From assembly GCF_023283535.1 (NCBI RefSeq), contig NZ_JAKILT010000043.1, forward strand, positions 1 to 45,464: 45,464 bases of DNA. Reading direction: 5' to 3'. The DNA is from Shewanella sairae (lineage in GTDB: Bacteria > Pseudomonadota > Gammaproteobacteria > Enterobacterales > Shewanellaceae). The translations under genes were made by a program, and so were the position numbers. Below the pieces are notes generated by a model, which worked only from the letters and a program-made list of their open reading frames with translations, had not been told where the DNA came from and made no database searches. This document shows positions 34,891-44,353 of the stretch, piece after piece (position 1 is the first letter of the stretch; the number at the start of each line of letters is the position of its first letter).

Positions 34891-36663
34891 ATGAAAAAGA
34901 CTTTACTTAAAGGGTTAGTTGCTACGGCAGTTGTTAGTGCATTAACAGCATGTGGTAGCGACAATGACAAGGATAACTCATACATTTCTGCTGCGTGTGC
35001 TGATGCGGGCGATGCCTGTACTATTTTCACTGTTATTCATACTAACGATAACCATGGTCGTTTTTGGCAGAACAAAGATGGCGAATACGGTATGGCTGCG
35101 CGTAAAACAGCTATCGACAATATTCGCGACGAAGTTGAGCGTGAAGGTGGTGAGTCGATTTTGCTTTCGGGCGGTGACATCAACACAGGTGTTCCAGAAT
35201 CTGACATGCAAGATGCGGTACCTGACTTTATCGGTATGGGTTTACTTGGCTATGACGCTATGGCTGTCGGTAACCACGAATTTGATAATCCTTTATCTGT
35301 ATTAGACATGCAGGCTAACATCGCAAAATTCCCTATGTTAGCGGCTAACATTTACAAGAAAGACAGTGAAGGTCAGCCTACTGACGAGCGTTATTTTGAA
35401 CCTTACCGCATTTTTGAAATCAATGGTTTAAAAGTGGCTATCATTGGCTTTACGACTGTTGATACACCAAAGGTTGTGAGCCCTGACAACGTAGCAAGCT
35501 TGCACTTTACTGATCCGCAAGTTGAGATCGAAAAAGTATTAACAGAAATTGAAACTAACGAAACTGTTGATATGGTATTTGCATTGACTCATATGGGTCA
35601 CTATGCAAATGGTGAGCACGGTACTGAAGCACCTGGCGATGTTAAACTTGCTGAGTCAGTAGCGAAGGGTAAACTGCAAGCGATTATCGGTGGTCATTCA
35701 CAAAATCCAGTTTGTATGGAAGGCGATGGTTATGCTGACTTCAAACCAGGTGATGAATGTAAGCCAGACCAAAAGAACGGTACATACATCATGCAAGCCC
35801 ATGAGTGGGGCAAATATGTTGGTCGTGCAGACTTTGAATACATTAATGGTGAATTGACTCTAGCTAGCTATAAGCTAATTCCAATTAACCTAAAAGAAGA
35901 GAATGAGCAAGAAGAGCTTGTTTTCATCACTGAAGAGATTGAACAAGACCAACTAGTAATCGATGCGCTGCAGCACTATCAAGATCTTGGTCAAGAGCTG
36001 TTAGATGTTGATATCTCAAGCACAGACGGTAAGCTTGAAGGTGACCGTAATGTTGTTCGTACGGAGCAAACAAACTTAGGCCAGCTATTAACTCGTGCTT
36101 ACGCTGATTGGGTTTCTGCTAACTTTGCAGCGACAGTAGATTTTGGTGTGATGAACTCTGGTGGTATCCGTGATTCAATCGCTGAAGGCACTATTTCTTA
36201 CCGTGATGTACTAACAGTACAGCCATTTGCTAATGACGTTGCTTTTGTCACTATGTCAGGTACAGAAGTACAAGACTACCTAGCAAATGTCGCTCTTAAA
36301 ACTGGTGGTGGTATGGCGCAGCTATACCCACTAGAAATGAACGTTAGCTGTGACGCGGTAGAAATTAATCCAGATGCAACTTCAGCAGACATTGTTGAGA
36401 TTACATCACTTGGTGGTCGTGAATTTAAGTTAGATGATAACTACACTTTCTCATTGATTAACTTCAGCGCTAAAGGCGGCGATGATTACCCTGTGGTAAC
36501 AGCTCACGCAAACTACATCGATACACAGCGTAGCGATGCATCAGTATTACGTGAATACTTTGAGAAAAACCCAAGCATTAAAGTGGCTGAATACGCACCT
36601 GCAAATGGCGGTCACCCTAAGTTCTTCCGTGGTGGTTCAGAAGTTAACAGTTGTGCTAAATAG
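34891..36663 (+). CDS. 5'-nucleotidase / bifunctional metallophosphoesterase lipoprotein (UshA family)
   Basis: 590 residues, lipobox LTAC (C21). Metallophosphatase motifs in order: FTVIHTNDNHGRF, GGDINTG, GNHEFDN, THMGHY, GGHSQNP; then the 5'-nucleotidase C-terminal domain with TNLGQLLTRAYADW, MNSGGIRDSIAEG and NFSAKGGDDYP. It should dephosphorylate extracellular nucleotides for salvage; with rihA elsewhere in the window this makes a nucleotide-to-base route. I use the ATG at 34891 (AGGGG nine bases upstream) rather than the TTG at 34882. Confidence 0.9.
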   Translation: MKKTLLKGLVATAVVSALTACGSDNDKDNSYISAACADAGDACTIFTVIHTNDNHGRFWQNKDGEYGMAARKTAIDNIRDEVEREGGESILLSGGDINTGVPESDMQDAVPDFIGMGLLGYDAMAVGNHEFDNPLSVLDMQANIAKFPMLAANIYKKDSEGQPTDERYFEPYRIFEINGLKVAIIGFTTVDTPKVVSPDNVASLHFTDPQVEIEKVLTEIETNETVDMVFALTHMGHYANGEHGTEAPGDVKLAESVAKGKLQAIIGGHSQNPVCMEGDGYADFKPGDECKPDQKNGTYIMQAHEWGKYVGRADFEYINGELTLASYKLIPINLKEENEQEELVFITEEIEQDQLVIDALQHYQDLGQELLDVDISSTDGKLEGDRNVVRTEQTNLGQLLTRAYADWVSANFAATVDFGVMNSGGIRDSIAEGTISYRDVLTVQPFANDVAFVTMSGTEVQDYLANVALKTGGGMAQLYPLEMNVSCDAVEINPDATSADIVEITSLGGREFKLDDNYTFSLINFSAKGGDDYPVVTAHANYIDTQRSDASVLREYFEKNPSIKVAEYAPANGGHPKFFRGGSEVNSCAK

Positions 36664-36764
36664 TTCAATAATTTAGCTCTGTAATTTAGCTCTGTAATCA
36701 TAGTGAGTACGCTTAAATCGTTTGGTATTAATCAAGCAATTTAACCACTAAAACCATGATCTAT

Positions 36765-36801
36765 AAAATCCAGTACTGACTTTGTCTGTGCTGGATTTTT
36801 T
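36765..36801 (+). terminator. Terminator downstream of the 5'-nucleotidase gene
   Basis: Stem AAAATCCAGTAC paired with GTGCTGGATTTT across an 11-base loop, then TTTATTTTT. It lies about 100 bases past the stop. Confidence 0.75.
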
Positions 36802-36876
36802 ATTTTTACCAAGCCTATTCTCGAATGTATAAGTCAGGAGAATTCTATCGGAATATACAAATAATTTAATTTTTCC

Positions 36877-36903
36877 CTTGAAAACCTTAAAGCCCATCCA
36901 TAT
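36877..36903 (+). promoter_or_regulatory. Sigma-32 heat-shock promoter of ibpA
   Basis: CTTGAAA, 13 bases, TCCATAT: close to the RpoH consensus CTTGAAA-N13-17-CCCATNT. It predicts a 5' leader of about 150 bases. Confidence 0.7.
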
Positions 36904-36911
36904 ATAGTTAA

Positions 36912-37061
36912 TAAGGTCGCTCAATGAGGACCTAACGAGATATCTAAACTCTGCGCCTTCGGGGCAGTATTTAGATAAGAAGTGTTAATAGCGCTTCACT
37001 ATCGGTGCGAAAAACGTCGGCCAACTTACTTTTATATATTGCTTAAGACAAGGATATACCC
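36912..37061 (+). promoter_or_regulatory. Structured ibpA leader ending in a ROSE-type RNA thermometer
   Basis: The leader contains successive hairpins, including GGTC...GACC, a long one with outer arms TATCTAAA / TTTAGATA (about 36940-36977), and a final stem at 37035-37058 that buries the Shine-Dalgarno. In the last stem UAUAUUGCUU pairs with AAGGAUAUA with the G of UUGCU bulged and a U-G pair, the defining feature of ROSE elements, which melt on warming to free AAGGA. Confidence 0.8.
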
Positions 37062-37502
37062 ATGAGAAATTACGACTTAACCCCACTATACCGCAGCGCA
37101 ATTGGATTTGACCGTTTGGCACAACTTGCAGAGCATGCGGCATCTAATAAAGGTAACTCAGGTTACCCACCTTACAATATCGAATTGATAAACGAACATC
37201 GTTATCGTATTACTATGGCTGTTGCCGGTTTTACCATGGATGAACTCGATATCACCAGCGAAGGTGACAAGCTATTAGTGAAGGGCACCAAGGCGGAAGA
37301 GAAAGAAGCGCGTAAATATCTTTACCAGGGTATTGCTGAGCGCGGATTTGAGCGTACCTTCCAGCTTGCAGACTACGTCACAGTTATTGGCGCCAATCTT
37401 GAAAACGGTTTATTGAATATTGATCTTAAACGTGAGATCCCAGAAGCGATGAAACCAAGAAAGATTGAAATTGCGACCTCAAGACTACTTGACGCTGAAT
37501 AA
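37062..37502 (+). CDS. ibpA: Small heat-shock protein IbpA (Hsp20)
   Basis: A 146-residue holdase that binds aggregating proteins under heat stress. It opens with [19 protein letters not shown] as in IbpA; the alpha-crystallin domain runs about 38-130 ([56 protein letters not shown]) and a PRKIEI tail follows. Control is by the sigma-32 promoter and ROSE thermometer upstream. A single gene, without an ibpB partner. Confidence 0.96.
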   Translation: MRNYDLTPLYRSAIGFDRLAQLAEHAASNKGNSGYPPYNIELINEHRYRITMAVAGFTMDELDITSEGDKLLVKGTKAEEKEARKYLYQGIAERGFERTFQLADYVTVIGANLENGLLNIDLKREIPEAMKPRKIEIATSRLLDAE

Positions 37503-37542
37503 TGTATTTATCGCTAATTTAGCAAGCTAATACTCAAAATTA

Positions 37543-37568
37543 AAAAGGGAGCCAATTGGCTCCCTTTT
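37543..37568. terminator. Bidirectional terminator, ibpA / ilvH
   Basis: Stem AAAAGGGAGCC / GGCTCCCTTTT with loop AATT, U-rich on both strands, between convergent ibpA and ilvIH. A second hairpin, GCACTTAAC / GTTAAGTGC followed by TTTT (37599-37629), lies just beyond it and probably backs it up for the plus strand. Confidence 0.87.
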
Positions 37569-37635
37569 GCTATCTTTGCCCCATCCTAAATAACGTAGGC
37601 ACTTAACTTATTGGGCGTTAAGTGCTTTTCAGTGG

Positions 37636-38130
37636 TTAGGCTTTCATGGCTTTTTCGCCGCGAGCTAAGCCTACGACACCCGAGCGTGAGATCTCCACAA
37701 CTTTGGTTACATCCGCAAGCGCTGCAATACAAGCATCGAGCTTTTCAGTGGTGCCGATAAGCTGCACCGTATAGAGACTTTGAGTGACATCGACGATTTG
37801 ACCACGGAAAATATCGGCTAATCGTTTCACTTCTTCACGGTTTTCACCATGTGCTTTGACTTTAATTAACGCTAGCTCTCTTTCTACATGGGCAGATTCA
37901 GTGATGTTAGAGACTTTAAGTACATCAATTAACTTATGTAATTGCTTCTCAATTTGCTCTAAAACATATTCGTCAGCATTCACGGTGACAGTTAAACGCG
38001 ATAACGTCATATCCTCGGTTGGCGCTACGGTTAACGTCTCAATATTATAACCACGCTGTGAAAAGAGGCCGACTACTCGAGAAAGGGCGCCGGGCTGGTT
38101 TTCAAGTAATACACATATAATACGACGCAT
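37636..38130 (-). CDS. ilvH: Acetolactate synthase small (regulatory) subunit
   Basis: 164 residues. N-terminal ACT domain (RRIICVLLENQPGALSRVVGLFSQRGYNIETLTV) that binds valine for feedback inhibition, then the C-terminal ALS_ss_C domain (TDVTQSLYTVQLIG-like core, EISRSGVVGLARGEK). It activates the large subunit encoded just upstream. The ATG at 38130 overlaps the ilvI stop as TAATG, a tight translational coupling; the longer frame from 38157 reads back into ilvI and is not used. Confidence 0.95.
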   Translation of the reverse strand: MRRIICVLLENQPGALSRVVGLFSQRGYNIETLTVAPTEDMTLSRLTVTVNADEYVLEQIEKQLHKLIDVLKVSNITESAHVERELALIKVKAHGENREEVKRLADIFRGQIVDVTQSLYTVQLIGTTEKLDACIAALADVTKVVEISRSGVVGLARGEKAMKA

Positions 38131-39851
38131 TAGCTTTTCTCCGTTTTGCTCAGCCACATTTCATTCATTGCTCCACCGCGGATCTGCATTGGGTGCACGT
38201 GTTCGGTTTCATCAACATGAATATCCATAAACACTAGCTTGTCTTTCATGCTGAGTGCTTTTGCTAAACCGGCTTCTAATTCAGCTGGGTTGCTGATTGT
38301 CATGCCAACATGGCCATACGCTTCAGATATTTTTGCAAAATCAGGCACAGAATCCATATAGGATTGCGAGTGACGTCCGGCATAAATCATGTCTTGCCAC
38401 TGTTTAACCATACCTAGGAAGTGGTTGTTAAGATTAACGATAATCACCGGGATATCATATTGCAGCGCCGTTGATAGCTCTTGAATATTCATTTGAATTG
38501 AACCGTCGCCAGTTACACAAATGACGGTTTCTTCGGGCATGGCTAATTTCACACCTAATGCAGCGGGCAAACCAAACCCCATGGTGCCTAGTCCACCTGA
38601 GTTGATCCAGCGACGAGGCTTATTAAAGGGATAATACAGGGCGGCAAACATTTGATGTTGGCCTACATCAGAGGCGACATAAGCATCACCGTTGGTAAGC
38701 TTATGTAAGGCCTCAATCACTTGTTGTGGCTTAATCTTCTTATCGTTAGTTGAGTATTTTAAACTATCAACTGCGCGCCACTTGGCAATATCACTCCACC
38801 ACTGATCGTTTGCAGCAGCGTCGGTAATACCATAGTCGTTAGCTTCAATCTGCATCAGCATATCGTCTAATATCTTCTCTGCAGAACCAACAATAGGGAT
38901 ATCTACCCGAATTGTTTTTGAAATCGATGACGGGTCGATATCAATATGTAAGATTTTAGCGTTAGGGCAGTACTTTTCGACATTGTTGGTGGTGCGATCA
39001 TCAAATCGAACGCCGATACCAAAAATCAAATCACTATTATGCATCGCCATATTGGCTTCATAGCAGCCATGCATGCCTAGCATTCCCACGCTATTTTTAT
39101 GGGTGCCAGGAAAGGCACCTAAGCCCATGAGTGTGCTAACAACAGGGATCCCTAGCTTTTCTGAAAGCGCCAATATTTGCGCATCACAACCGGAAATCAC
39201 CGCGCCGCCACCAACATACAGTACCGGTTTTTTTGCATTGAGCAGGGCTTGTAAACCGCGGCGGATTTGACCTTTGTGGCCAGAAGTCGTCGGGTTGTAC
39301 GAGCGCATGCTGATATCTTCAGGATATTGATAATCATGTAAAATAGCAGGATTCATGCAATCTTTAGGAATATCGATAACGACGGGACCTGGGCGGCCAC
39401 TCGATGCGATATAAAATGCTTTTTTGAGGATAGCGGGGATATCTTTTGGATCTGTGACCAAAAAGCTATGCTTAACTACTGGGCGAGAAATACCTATCAT
39501 GTCACATTCTTGGAATGCATCATTACCAATAAGGTTGCTTGGAACCTGGCCTGAAATGACCACTAATGGAATAGAATCCATATAAGCGGTAGCAATGCCG
39601 GTAATGGTATTGGTTGCACCAGGACCTGAAGTCACCAGCACGACGCCGACTTCGCCAGTGGCACGGGCATAACCATCAGCCATATGCACAGCGGCTTGTT
39701 CATGGCGCACTAGAATATGTTCAATGGTGGATTTTTCATGTAAGGCATCGTAGATGTCCAGAACGGAACCGCCTGGATAGCCGAATATATGTTTAACACC
39801 TTCATCAATAAGAGAACGGACGACCATGCTGGCGCCTGATAACTTCTCCAT
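38130..39851 (-). CDS. ilvI: Acetolactate synthase large (catalytic) subunit
   Basis: 573 residues, almost exactly the length of E. coli IlvI (574). A ThDP enzyme making acetolactate or acetohydroxybutyrate for valine, leucine and isoleucine. The activating Glu is in [41 protein letters not shown] and the FAD region follow, and the ThDP-binding motif is [17 protein letters not shown] ending VNLNN. First gene of ilvIH. It has its own 455-base upstream region. Confidence 0.96.
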   Translation of the reverse strand: MEKLSGASMVVRSLIDEGVKHIFGYPGGSVLDIYDALHEKSTIEHILVRHEQAAVHMADGYARATGEVGVVLVTSGPGATNTITGIATAYMDSIPLVVISGQVPSNLIGNDAFQECDMIGISRPVVKHSFLVTDPKDIPAILKKAFYIASSGRPGPVVIDIPKDCMNPAILHDYQYPEDISMRSYNPTTSGHKGQIRRGLQALLNAKKPVLYVGGGAVISGCDAQILALSEKLGIPVVSTLMGLGAFPGTHKNSVGMLGMHGCYEANMAMHNSDLIFGIGVRFDDRTTNNVEKYCPNAKILHIDIDPSSISKTIRVDIPIVGSAEKILDDMLMQIEANDYGITDAAANDQWWSDIAKWRAVDSLKYSTNDKKIKPQQVIEALHKLTNGDAYVASDVGQHQMFAALYYPFNKPRRWINSGGLGTMGFGLPAALGVKLAMPEETVICVTGDGSIQMNIQELSTALQYDIPVIIVNLNNHFLGMVKQWQDMIYAGRHSQSYMDSVPDFAKISEAYGHVGMTISNPAELEAGLAKALSMKDKLVFMDIHVDETEHVHPMQIRGGAMNEMWLSKTEKS

Positions 39852-40306
39852 AGCACTTCCTCTTAAGTTACCGCGACGGTATGCAGTATCTCGATACAGC
39901 GACGGTAATCGCTCTAATAATTAAGCTAAGACGGTAATCTTTGCTCTCCAAGTGCCGTGACAATCTTAGGTAAAGATTAATCAATGCAATGAAATTGCTC
40001 GGCAAGCATTCAAACTGAATGTATTTTCATCATATAAAAACCTTGGCTTATTACAAGTGCTTTAATTGAAAAGTTGTTCTGCTTGAAGAATTTTCATTAT
40101 CGCTAACAGAATAATAGCGAATGAGAGATAAAACCCGGTAATGAAACTGACGTATATGCCTAGAGGAAGCAAGCTATTGAGTTAGTGATTTGCTTATGCA
40201 GGATGTAAGTCGTCTTTCTAGGTGGATTATCGCCGCTTTAAGGCCTATTTAGGCTTTAAAGCGGCATCTTTAACAAGCGTTTTTGACAAGTCCTATTTCA
40301 TGCCGG
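39852..40306 (-). promoter_or_regulatory. ilvIH upstream region with repeated GACGGTA blocks
   Basis: 455 bases between bcr and ilvI. Near the start of ilvI are three copies of GACGGTA (39875, 39901 and 39930), the latter two extending to GACGGTAATC, plus small palindromes TACCG-CGA-CGGTA and GTATC-TC-GATAC. They may bind a regulator such as Lrp or fold in RNA. I found no Leu/Val/Ile-rich leader peptide, so classical attenuation is not supported. The bcr-side hairpin is listed separately. Confidence 0.45.
40232..40265 (-). terminator. Strong hairpin downstream of the bcr gene
   Basis: Outer stem GCCGCTTTAA / TTAAAGCGGC and inner GCCT / AGGC around a 4-base loop, 42 bases past the bcr stop. 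It has no U-run on the minus strand, so it is only a probable terminator. Confidence 0.55.
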
Positions 40307-41533
40307 TTAATCTGCAGTAATACTCGGCTCATGGCGGCTTAAGAACTGACATAGACCAACAAGAATAACCGCTGACAGCATCAATGCAGAAAAGGGCACC
40401 GCTGTGCCCGTATAAAATAGAGCAAGTAATGGTCCTGCTAACGCGCCAAACCCAAAACGAAGCGTGCCAATAACAGCTGTTGCGGTACCGGTTTCTTTTT
40501 GAAACTTCATCAATACAATGGCATCAGCATTTACCGACATGACCCCCAAACAAGCCATTAACGGCAATAGCATAATCACAGTAAACAGGTAGCTAAGACC
40601 TAATAAGTTAACCGTTAGTAAAGCAATACCTGCTATGGCGCCAAAAAAGGTAGCCACTTTTAACATACGTTTTGAACCATATCGACCCACTATGCGGCTA
40701 TTGACGACATTGGCTAGCATTAATGCACCCACATTAATGCTAAATAAAATTGCAAATACTGATTTGTCTAAACCAAACACTTCCATATAAACAAACGGTG
40801 ATGCGGTTAAATAGCAGAAAAATGCAAATGAGGTCAGCACGCCACTGGCGATATTAAACTTTACACCTTTTTTGGTAAACACCGTTGCATACGCACCGAA
40901 AAAGGTTTGCTGGCTGCGACTAGTACTATCTTTGTCACTAGGCATATTGAGTTTGAAACTGACTAAAATCAACAAAATGAGCGCATAAAAAGCGAGAATA
41001 AAAAAGATTAAATGCCAATCACCGAGTTCTAAAATCAAGCTGCCAATGCTTGGAGCAATAAGCGGCGCTAACATCATAATCAGGCTGACATAGGACATAC
41101 CTTTAGCGGTATTTTTACCATAAAGTTCTTTTATATAGCCAGGCACTACAACAGTGGCAGCTGCACCAATAAAGGCTTGAATAAAGCGCAAAGCCAAAAA
41201 GCTTTCAATTGTGGTGACAAACGCTAACCCTAAGCTTGCTAGCATGAAGCCTACTAGACCAATAATCACCAGCCTTTTTCGGCCAAATCTATCGGCAAGT
41301 GGCCCAAAACACAGCATCCCTAGAGAATAGCCTCCGAGATATAAACTTAATGATTGCTGCACTAGAGTGATGTCGGTATTAAAACTCGTGGCCAGCGTTG
41401 CCATTGCGGGTAAATACATATCAATGGCTAGGGGCGTAATCGCTACTATGGCTGACAACATAGGAATAAGTAGCGCTAAGCTGGCACCAAAAGGAAATTG
41501 TTGAGAATGTTGGTTATTGGTTGAGTTATTCAA
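40307..41533 (-). CDS. bcr: Bcr/CflA-family drug-efflux MFS transporter
   Basis: A 408-residue inner-membrane proton antiporter with about twelve helices. The family segment TPLAIDMYLPAMATLATSFN (helix 1) and the MFS loop GPLADRFGRKRLVIIG are clear, with FIGAAATVVVPGYIKELY and LMLAPLIAPSIGSLIL following. Known relatives export bicyclomycin, chloramphenicol or sulfonamides; the substrate here is unknown. The start is TTG with GAGG five bases upstream; no ATG competes. Confidence 0.9.
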   Translation of the reverse strand: MNNSTNNQHSQQFPFGASLALLIPMLSAIVAITPLAIDMYLPAMATLATSFNTDITLVQQSLSLYLGGYSLGMLCFGPLADRFGRKRLVIIGLVGFMLASLGLAFVTTIESFLALRFIQAFIGAAATVVVPGYIKELYGKNTAKGMSYVSLIMMLAPLIAPSIGSLILELGDWHLIFFILAFYALILLILVSFKLNMPSDKDSTSRSQQTFFGAYATVFTKKGVKFNIASGVLTSFAFFCYLTASPFVYMEVFGLDKSVFAILFSINVGALMLANVVNSRIVGRYGSKRMLKVATFFGAIAGIALLTVNLLGLSYLFTVIMLLPLMACLGVMSVNADAIVLMKFQKETGTATAVIGTLRFGFGALAGPLLALFYTGTAVPFSALMLSAVILVGLCQFLSRHEPSITAD

Positions 41534-42024
41534 CGGTACCTCAATGATTAAAGACTACGACTTTGAGTAGCAAGGATGACGTCATTTATGTGTTAAAGCA
41601 CAACATTTGATCTTAAGGCTATCACATCAAAATGCGATGGCGGATAGATTCAAATAGGCGCTTAACGATGTTAGTACTTGATCTGGTGGCTTGCATTACG
41701 GACTAAACAGGGAGCCCTATTTAGTGAATGAAAGAAACGCCATTATCTTGTTGAAGGATTATGGTGTCAGATGCAAATATATTAACGCTTTAAACATATT
41801 AATCAATGTTAAAACAGGCTTATTACTCTTCTATATCTGTTCAAATTGTAACTAAAAGCATTTGCTCTTAAATCTAGTTATAAACCAGTCATCTAACTGT
41901 CTCACTTCTGTCATCTTTATGTCTTGTGGCCGTCATAGCTTGGGTGCCTTTAAAAGCAACGTTGAATAATAAAATGCAATCAACACTCAAGTTATCTTTG
42001 TTGTGTTGCATAAAGGGACTCAGA
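41534..42024. other. Intergenic region, bcr / choice-of-anchor I lipoprotein gene
   Basis: 491 bases between divergent genes. It contains the five Pho-type heptamers at 41886-41936 and otherwise AT-rich DNA; no small gene recognised. Confidence 0.55.
41886..41936 (+). promoter_or_regulatory. Array of five PhoB half-sites (Pho box)
   Basis: CAGTCAT, CTGTCTC, CTGTCAT, ATGTCTT and CCGTCAT start at 41886, 41897, 41908, 41919 and 41930: exactly 11-base spacing with 4-base spacers, the layout of PhoB boxes (consensus CTGTCAT). It ends 88 bases before the lipoprotein ATG. Confidence 0.8.
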
Positions 42025-43902
42025 ATGAATAACCAAATTAAGCTTATCTCGATATTGGTCAGTGCTAGTTTACTGACAGCATGCTCAGACGATGGTGACA
42101 ATGGAGCTGCGGGTACAGATGGCGTGAACGCGCTTATTAATGTGGAGCAGCTTGCAATAGGTGCTGCGAGTTGCCCACTAGGTGGTCAAGTTATTAAAAC
42201 TGGACTTGATGTAAACGGCAATAATCTACTCGATGAAGATGAGGTTGATGCGCTACAAACAAAATACTTATGTAATGAAACCACTGGACAGTTAACAGCG
42301 AGCTTAATTGGCCGCTATCAGAGCGGTATTTATGGATTAAGTGCTGCAGAGATTGTCGATTTTCATCGTCAATCTAAGCGTATATATGTAGTGAATGCTA
42401 AGAGTGGAAAAGTGGACGTATTAGATGGCAGTGAGTTAAGTGTCGATAGTGCGGTGTCTGATGCTGGGGCATTAGCGTTAAATAATGTAAGCAAAGTTAG
42501 CGAAATTGATGTGCAAGTCGATTTAGGTCTTGAAGGACTTGGCGGCGTCAATAGCCTAAGCGTATTTGACGATATGCTTGCCGTCGCGATAGAGCGTGCT
42601 GATGGTCAAGGTAATGCAAAGCAAGGTCGTGGCTATATTGGCTTTTATCGTTTAGATGAAAGCGGTGAGGGGGTTTTATTCGCCAAAGTCGAGGTCGGCT
42701 TTTTACCCGACAATGTGACGTTTAATCGAGATGGTAGCATGCTGTTAGTGGCAAACGAAGGTGAGCCTAATGGCGATTACAATGTCGATCCTGAGGGGAG
42801 TATTTCGTTAATAGAGATAACTGATGGCATACCAAGTGATAAAGCGATAGAACTGAGCTTTAAGGATTTTAACCTTGGTGGACCTCGAGCGGCGGAACTC
42901 AGCTCTATGGTAAAAATTAATGGCCCTCAAGCGAGTGTAGCTGAAGATTTGGAGCCAGAATATATTGCGGTGAGTGAAGATAACACCATGGCCTATGTGT
43001 CTTTACAAGAAAATAATGCACTTGCGGTGATAAACCTTGTCGATAAAAGTATTGAGTCTATTTTGCCTTTAGGCTTGAAAGATTATGGTCTTACACAAAA
43101 CAAAATAGATGCCAGTGATAAAGATGGCCTTGTTAATTTAATGGCTTATCAAGATGTTTATGGAATGTACCAACCAGACACAATCCAAAGCTTCGAATGG
43201 AATGGCGCGAATTTTATTGTTACCGCTAATGAAGGCGATGCCAGAGATTACACTGGATTTTCTGAAGAGGCGCGAGCTGACGACTTGCTGTTAGATGCAT
43301 CTCACCCGCAGTTAGCAGCCGCACAAGATAAAACTCAGTTAGGTCGCCTAAAAGTCACTACTAGCTTGGGCGATTTAGATAAGGATGGTGATTACGACCA
43401 GATTATTAGCTATGGCGCCCGCTCTTTTTCGATTTGGGATCAACAGGGCAATCAGGTTTATGATTCTGGTTCGGACTTTTCAAGGATTACTGCCGCAGTT
43501 TTAGGTGATAATTTTAATAACAATAATGATGAAAACAAAGGCGATAGTCGTAGTGATGACAAAGCGAGCGAGCCTGAAGCTCTCGCACTCGGTGAAATTG
43601 CCGGAAAGCGTTATGCATTTATTGGCCTAGAGCGTAATGGCGGCTTTATGATTTACGACATCAGTAACCCTTTTGATGTCAGTTTTGTCGATTATATTGT
43701 TAATCGTAATTATGCAGCAGATTTTGAAATCAACACTGATAATGGTGAAGTGAGTGGAGATGCTTCTCTAGCGGGTGATTTAGGCCCTGAGGGGATGAAA
43801 TTTATAGCTGCTAAGGACAGCCCAACCGCTGAACCCTTATTAATCATTGGTAACGAAGTGAGTGGCACTACCAGTATCTATGGTTTAAGTTTTTTAAATT
43901 AA
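42025..43902 (+). CDS. Choice-of-anchor I domain lipoprotein (phytase/phosphatase-like beta-propeller)
   Basis: 625 residues with lipobox LTAC (C20), so probably on the outer membrane or surface. After a short GAAGTDGVNALI stretch and a calcium-loop-like DVNGNNLLDEDE, it has the features of the choice-of-anchor I family: GFLPDNVTFNRDGSMLLVANEGEPN, EYIAVSEDNTMAYVSLQENNALAVI, VTANEGDARDY, SEPEALALGEIAGKRYAFIGLERNGG and the ending LGPEGMKFI. The family is related to phytase-like esterase propellers; true activity untested. A Pho-box array upstream fits phosphate scavenging. The ATG at 42025 has AGGGA upstream; the frame continues back to 41926, inside the Pho array, and is not used. Confidence 0.85.
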   Translation: MNNQIKLISILVSASLLTACSDDGDNGAAGTDGVNALINVEQLAIGAASCPLGGQVIKTGLDVNGNNLLDEDEVDALQTKYLCNETTGQLTASLIGRYQSGIYGLSAAEIVDFHRQSKRIYVVNAKSGKVDVLDGSELSVDSAVSDAGALALNNVSKVSEIDVQVDLGLEGLGGVNSLSVFDDMLAVAIERADGQGNAKQGRGYIGFYRLDESGEGVLFAKVEVGFLPDNVTFNRDGSMLLVANEGEPNGDYNVDPEGSISLIEITDGIPSDKAIELSFKDFNLGGPRAAELSSMVKINGPQASVAEDLEPEYIAVSEDNTMAYVSLQENNALAVINLVDKSIESILPLGLKDYGLTQNKIDASDKDGLVNLMAYQDVYGMYQPDTIQSFEWNGANFIVTANEGDARDYTGFSEEARADDLLLDASHPQLAAAQDKTQLGRLKVTTSLGDLDKDGDYDQIISYGARSFSIWDQQGNQVYDSGSDFSRITAAVLGDNFNNNNDENKGDSRSDDKASEPEALALGEIAGKRYAFIGLERNGGFMIYDISNPFDVSFVDYIVNRNYAADFEINTDNGEVSGDASLAGDLGPEGMKFIAAKDSPTAEPLLIIGNEVSGTTSIYGLSFLN

Positions 43903-43914
43903 TCCGTTAAAAAT

Positions 43915-43947
43915 AAAAAACTCCGTTACGGCTGTAGCGGAGTTTTT
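43915..43947. terminator. Bidirectional terminator after the lipoprotein gene
   Basis: Stem AAAAACTCCGTTAC / GTAGCGGAGTTTTT (one T-G pair) with a short loop. It serves the convergent lipoprotein and Lys/Ala-rich protein genes. Confidence 0.85.
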
Positions 43948-43999
43948 TATTGAGTGAGCTTTAAGGACACTCAATACGATTGGTTTAAATCAATAAAGA

Positions 44000-44353
44000 T
44001 TAAAAGCCGCGAGGTAATTGCCCTTTACCGGCAAGCTTTTCACGCCAAAGTTCTTTTGGCGTTTTACCTGCTTGATTACCACTACTTTTAGCAACCGGAG
44101 CAGCTTTCTTAGCTGGCGCCTTTTTTGCTGTAGGTTTAGCCGCAACCGCTTTTTTCTCAGTTTTAGCTTCAACAGGCGCTGTTTCACCACCAACTTCCGC
44201 TAACATCGCTTCTAAATCACTAAAGCGTAAAGACTTACCGCCATCGATTTTGTACCAGCTACCTTTCTGTTCAATTTTAACAGCTTGGCCATCACGCTGA
44301 GTTAGCGCAGCCTCAAGTGTGCTGATAACTTCTTCTTTGGTCAGTTTTGACAT
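44000..44353 (-). CDS. Lys/Ala/Pro-rich protein with histone-H1-like linker, unknown function
   Basis: 117 residues. An N-terminal domain (about 1-55: MSKLTKEEVISTLEAALTQRD..., GSWYKIDGGKSLRFSDLEAMLAEVG) is followed by a basic, low-complexity linker with AKKAPAKKAAP-type repeats (about 63-90) and a C-terminal KTPKELWREKLAGKGQLPRGF. The linker resembles histone-H1-like and nucleoid proteins, so nucleic-acid binding is possible, but I do not recognise the N-terminal domain. AGGT precedes the ATG. Confidence 0.75.
   Translation of the reverse strand: MSKLTKEEVISTLEAALTQRDGQAVKIEQKGSWYKIDGGKSLRFSDLEAMLAEVGGETAPVEAKTEKKAVAAKPTAKKAPAKKAAPVAKSSGNQAGKTPKELWREKLAGKGQLPRGF

Larger units (their letters stand above)
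36664..37061. other. Intergenic region, 5'-nucleotidase gene / ibpA
   Basis: 398 bases holding the nucleotidase terminator (36765-36801), the ibpA heat-shock promoter (36877-36903) and a long structured leader. No small gene seen. Confidence 0.6.

Noticed and set aside
39852..40100. Leader-peptide attenuator for ilvIH
   Set aside because: Short frames in the region lack runs of Leu, Val or Ile codons and no terminator/antiterminator pair was evident.
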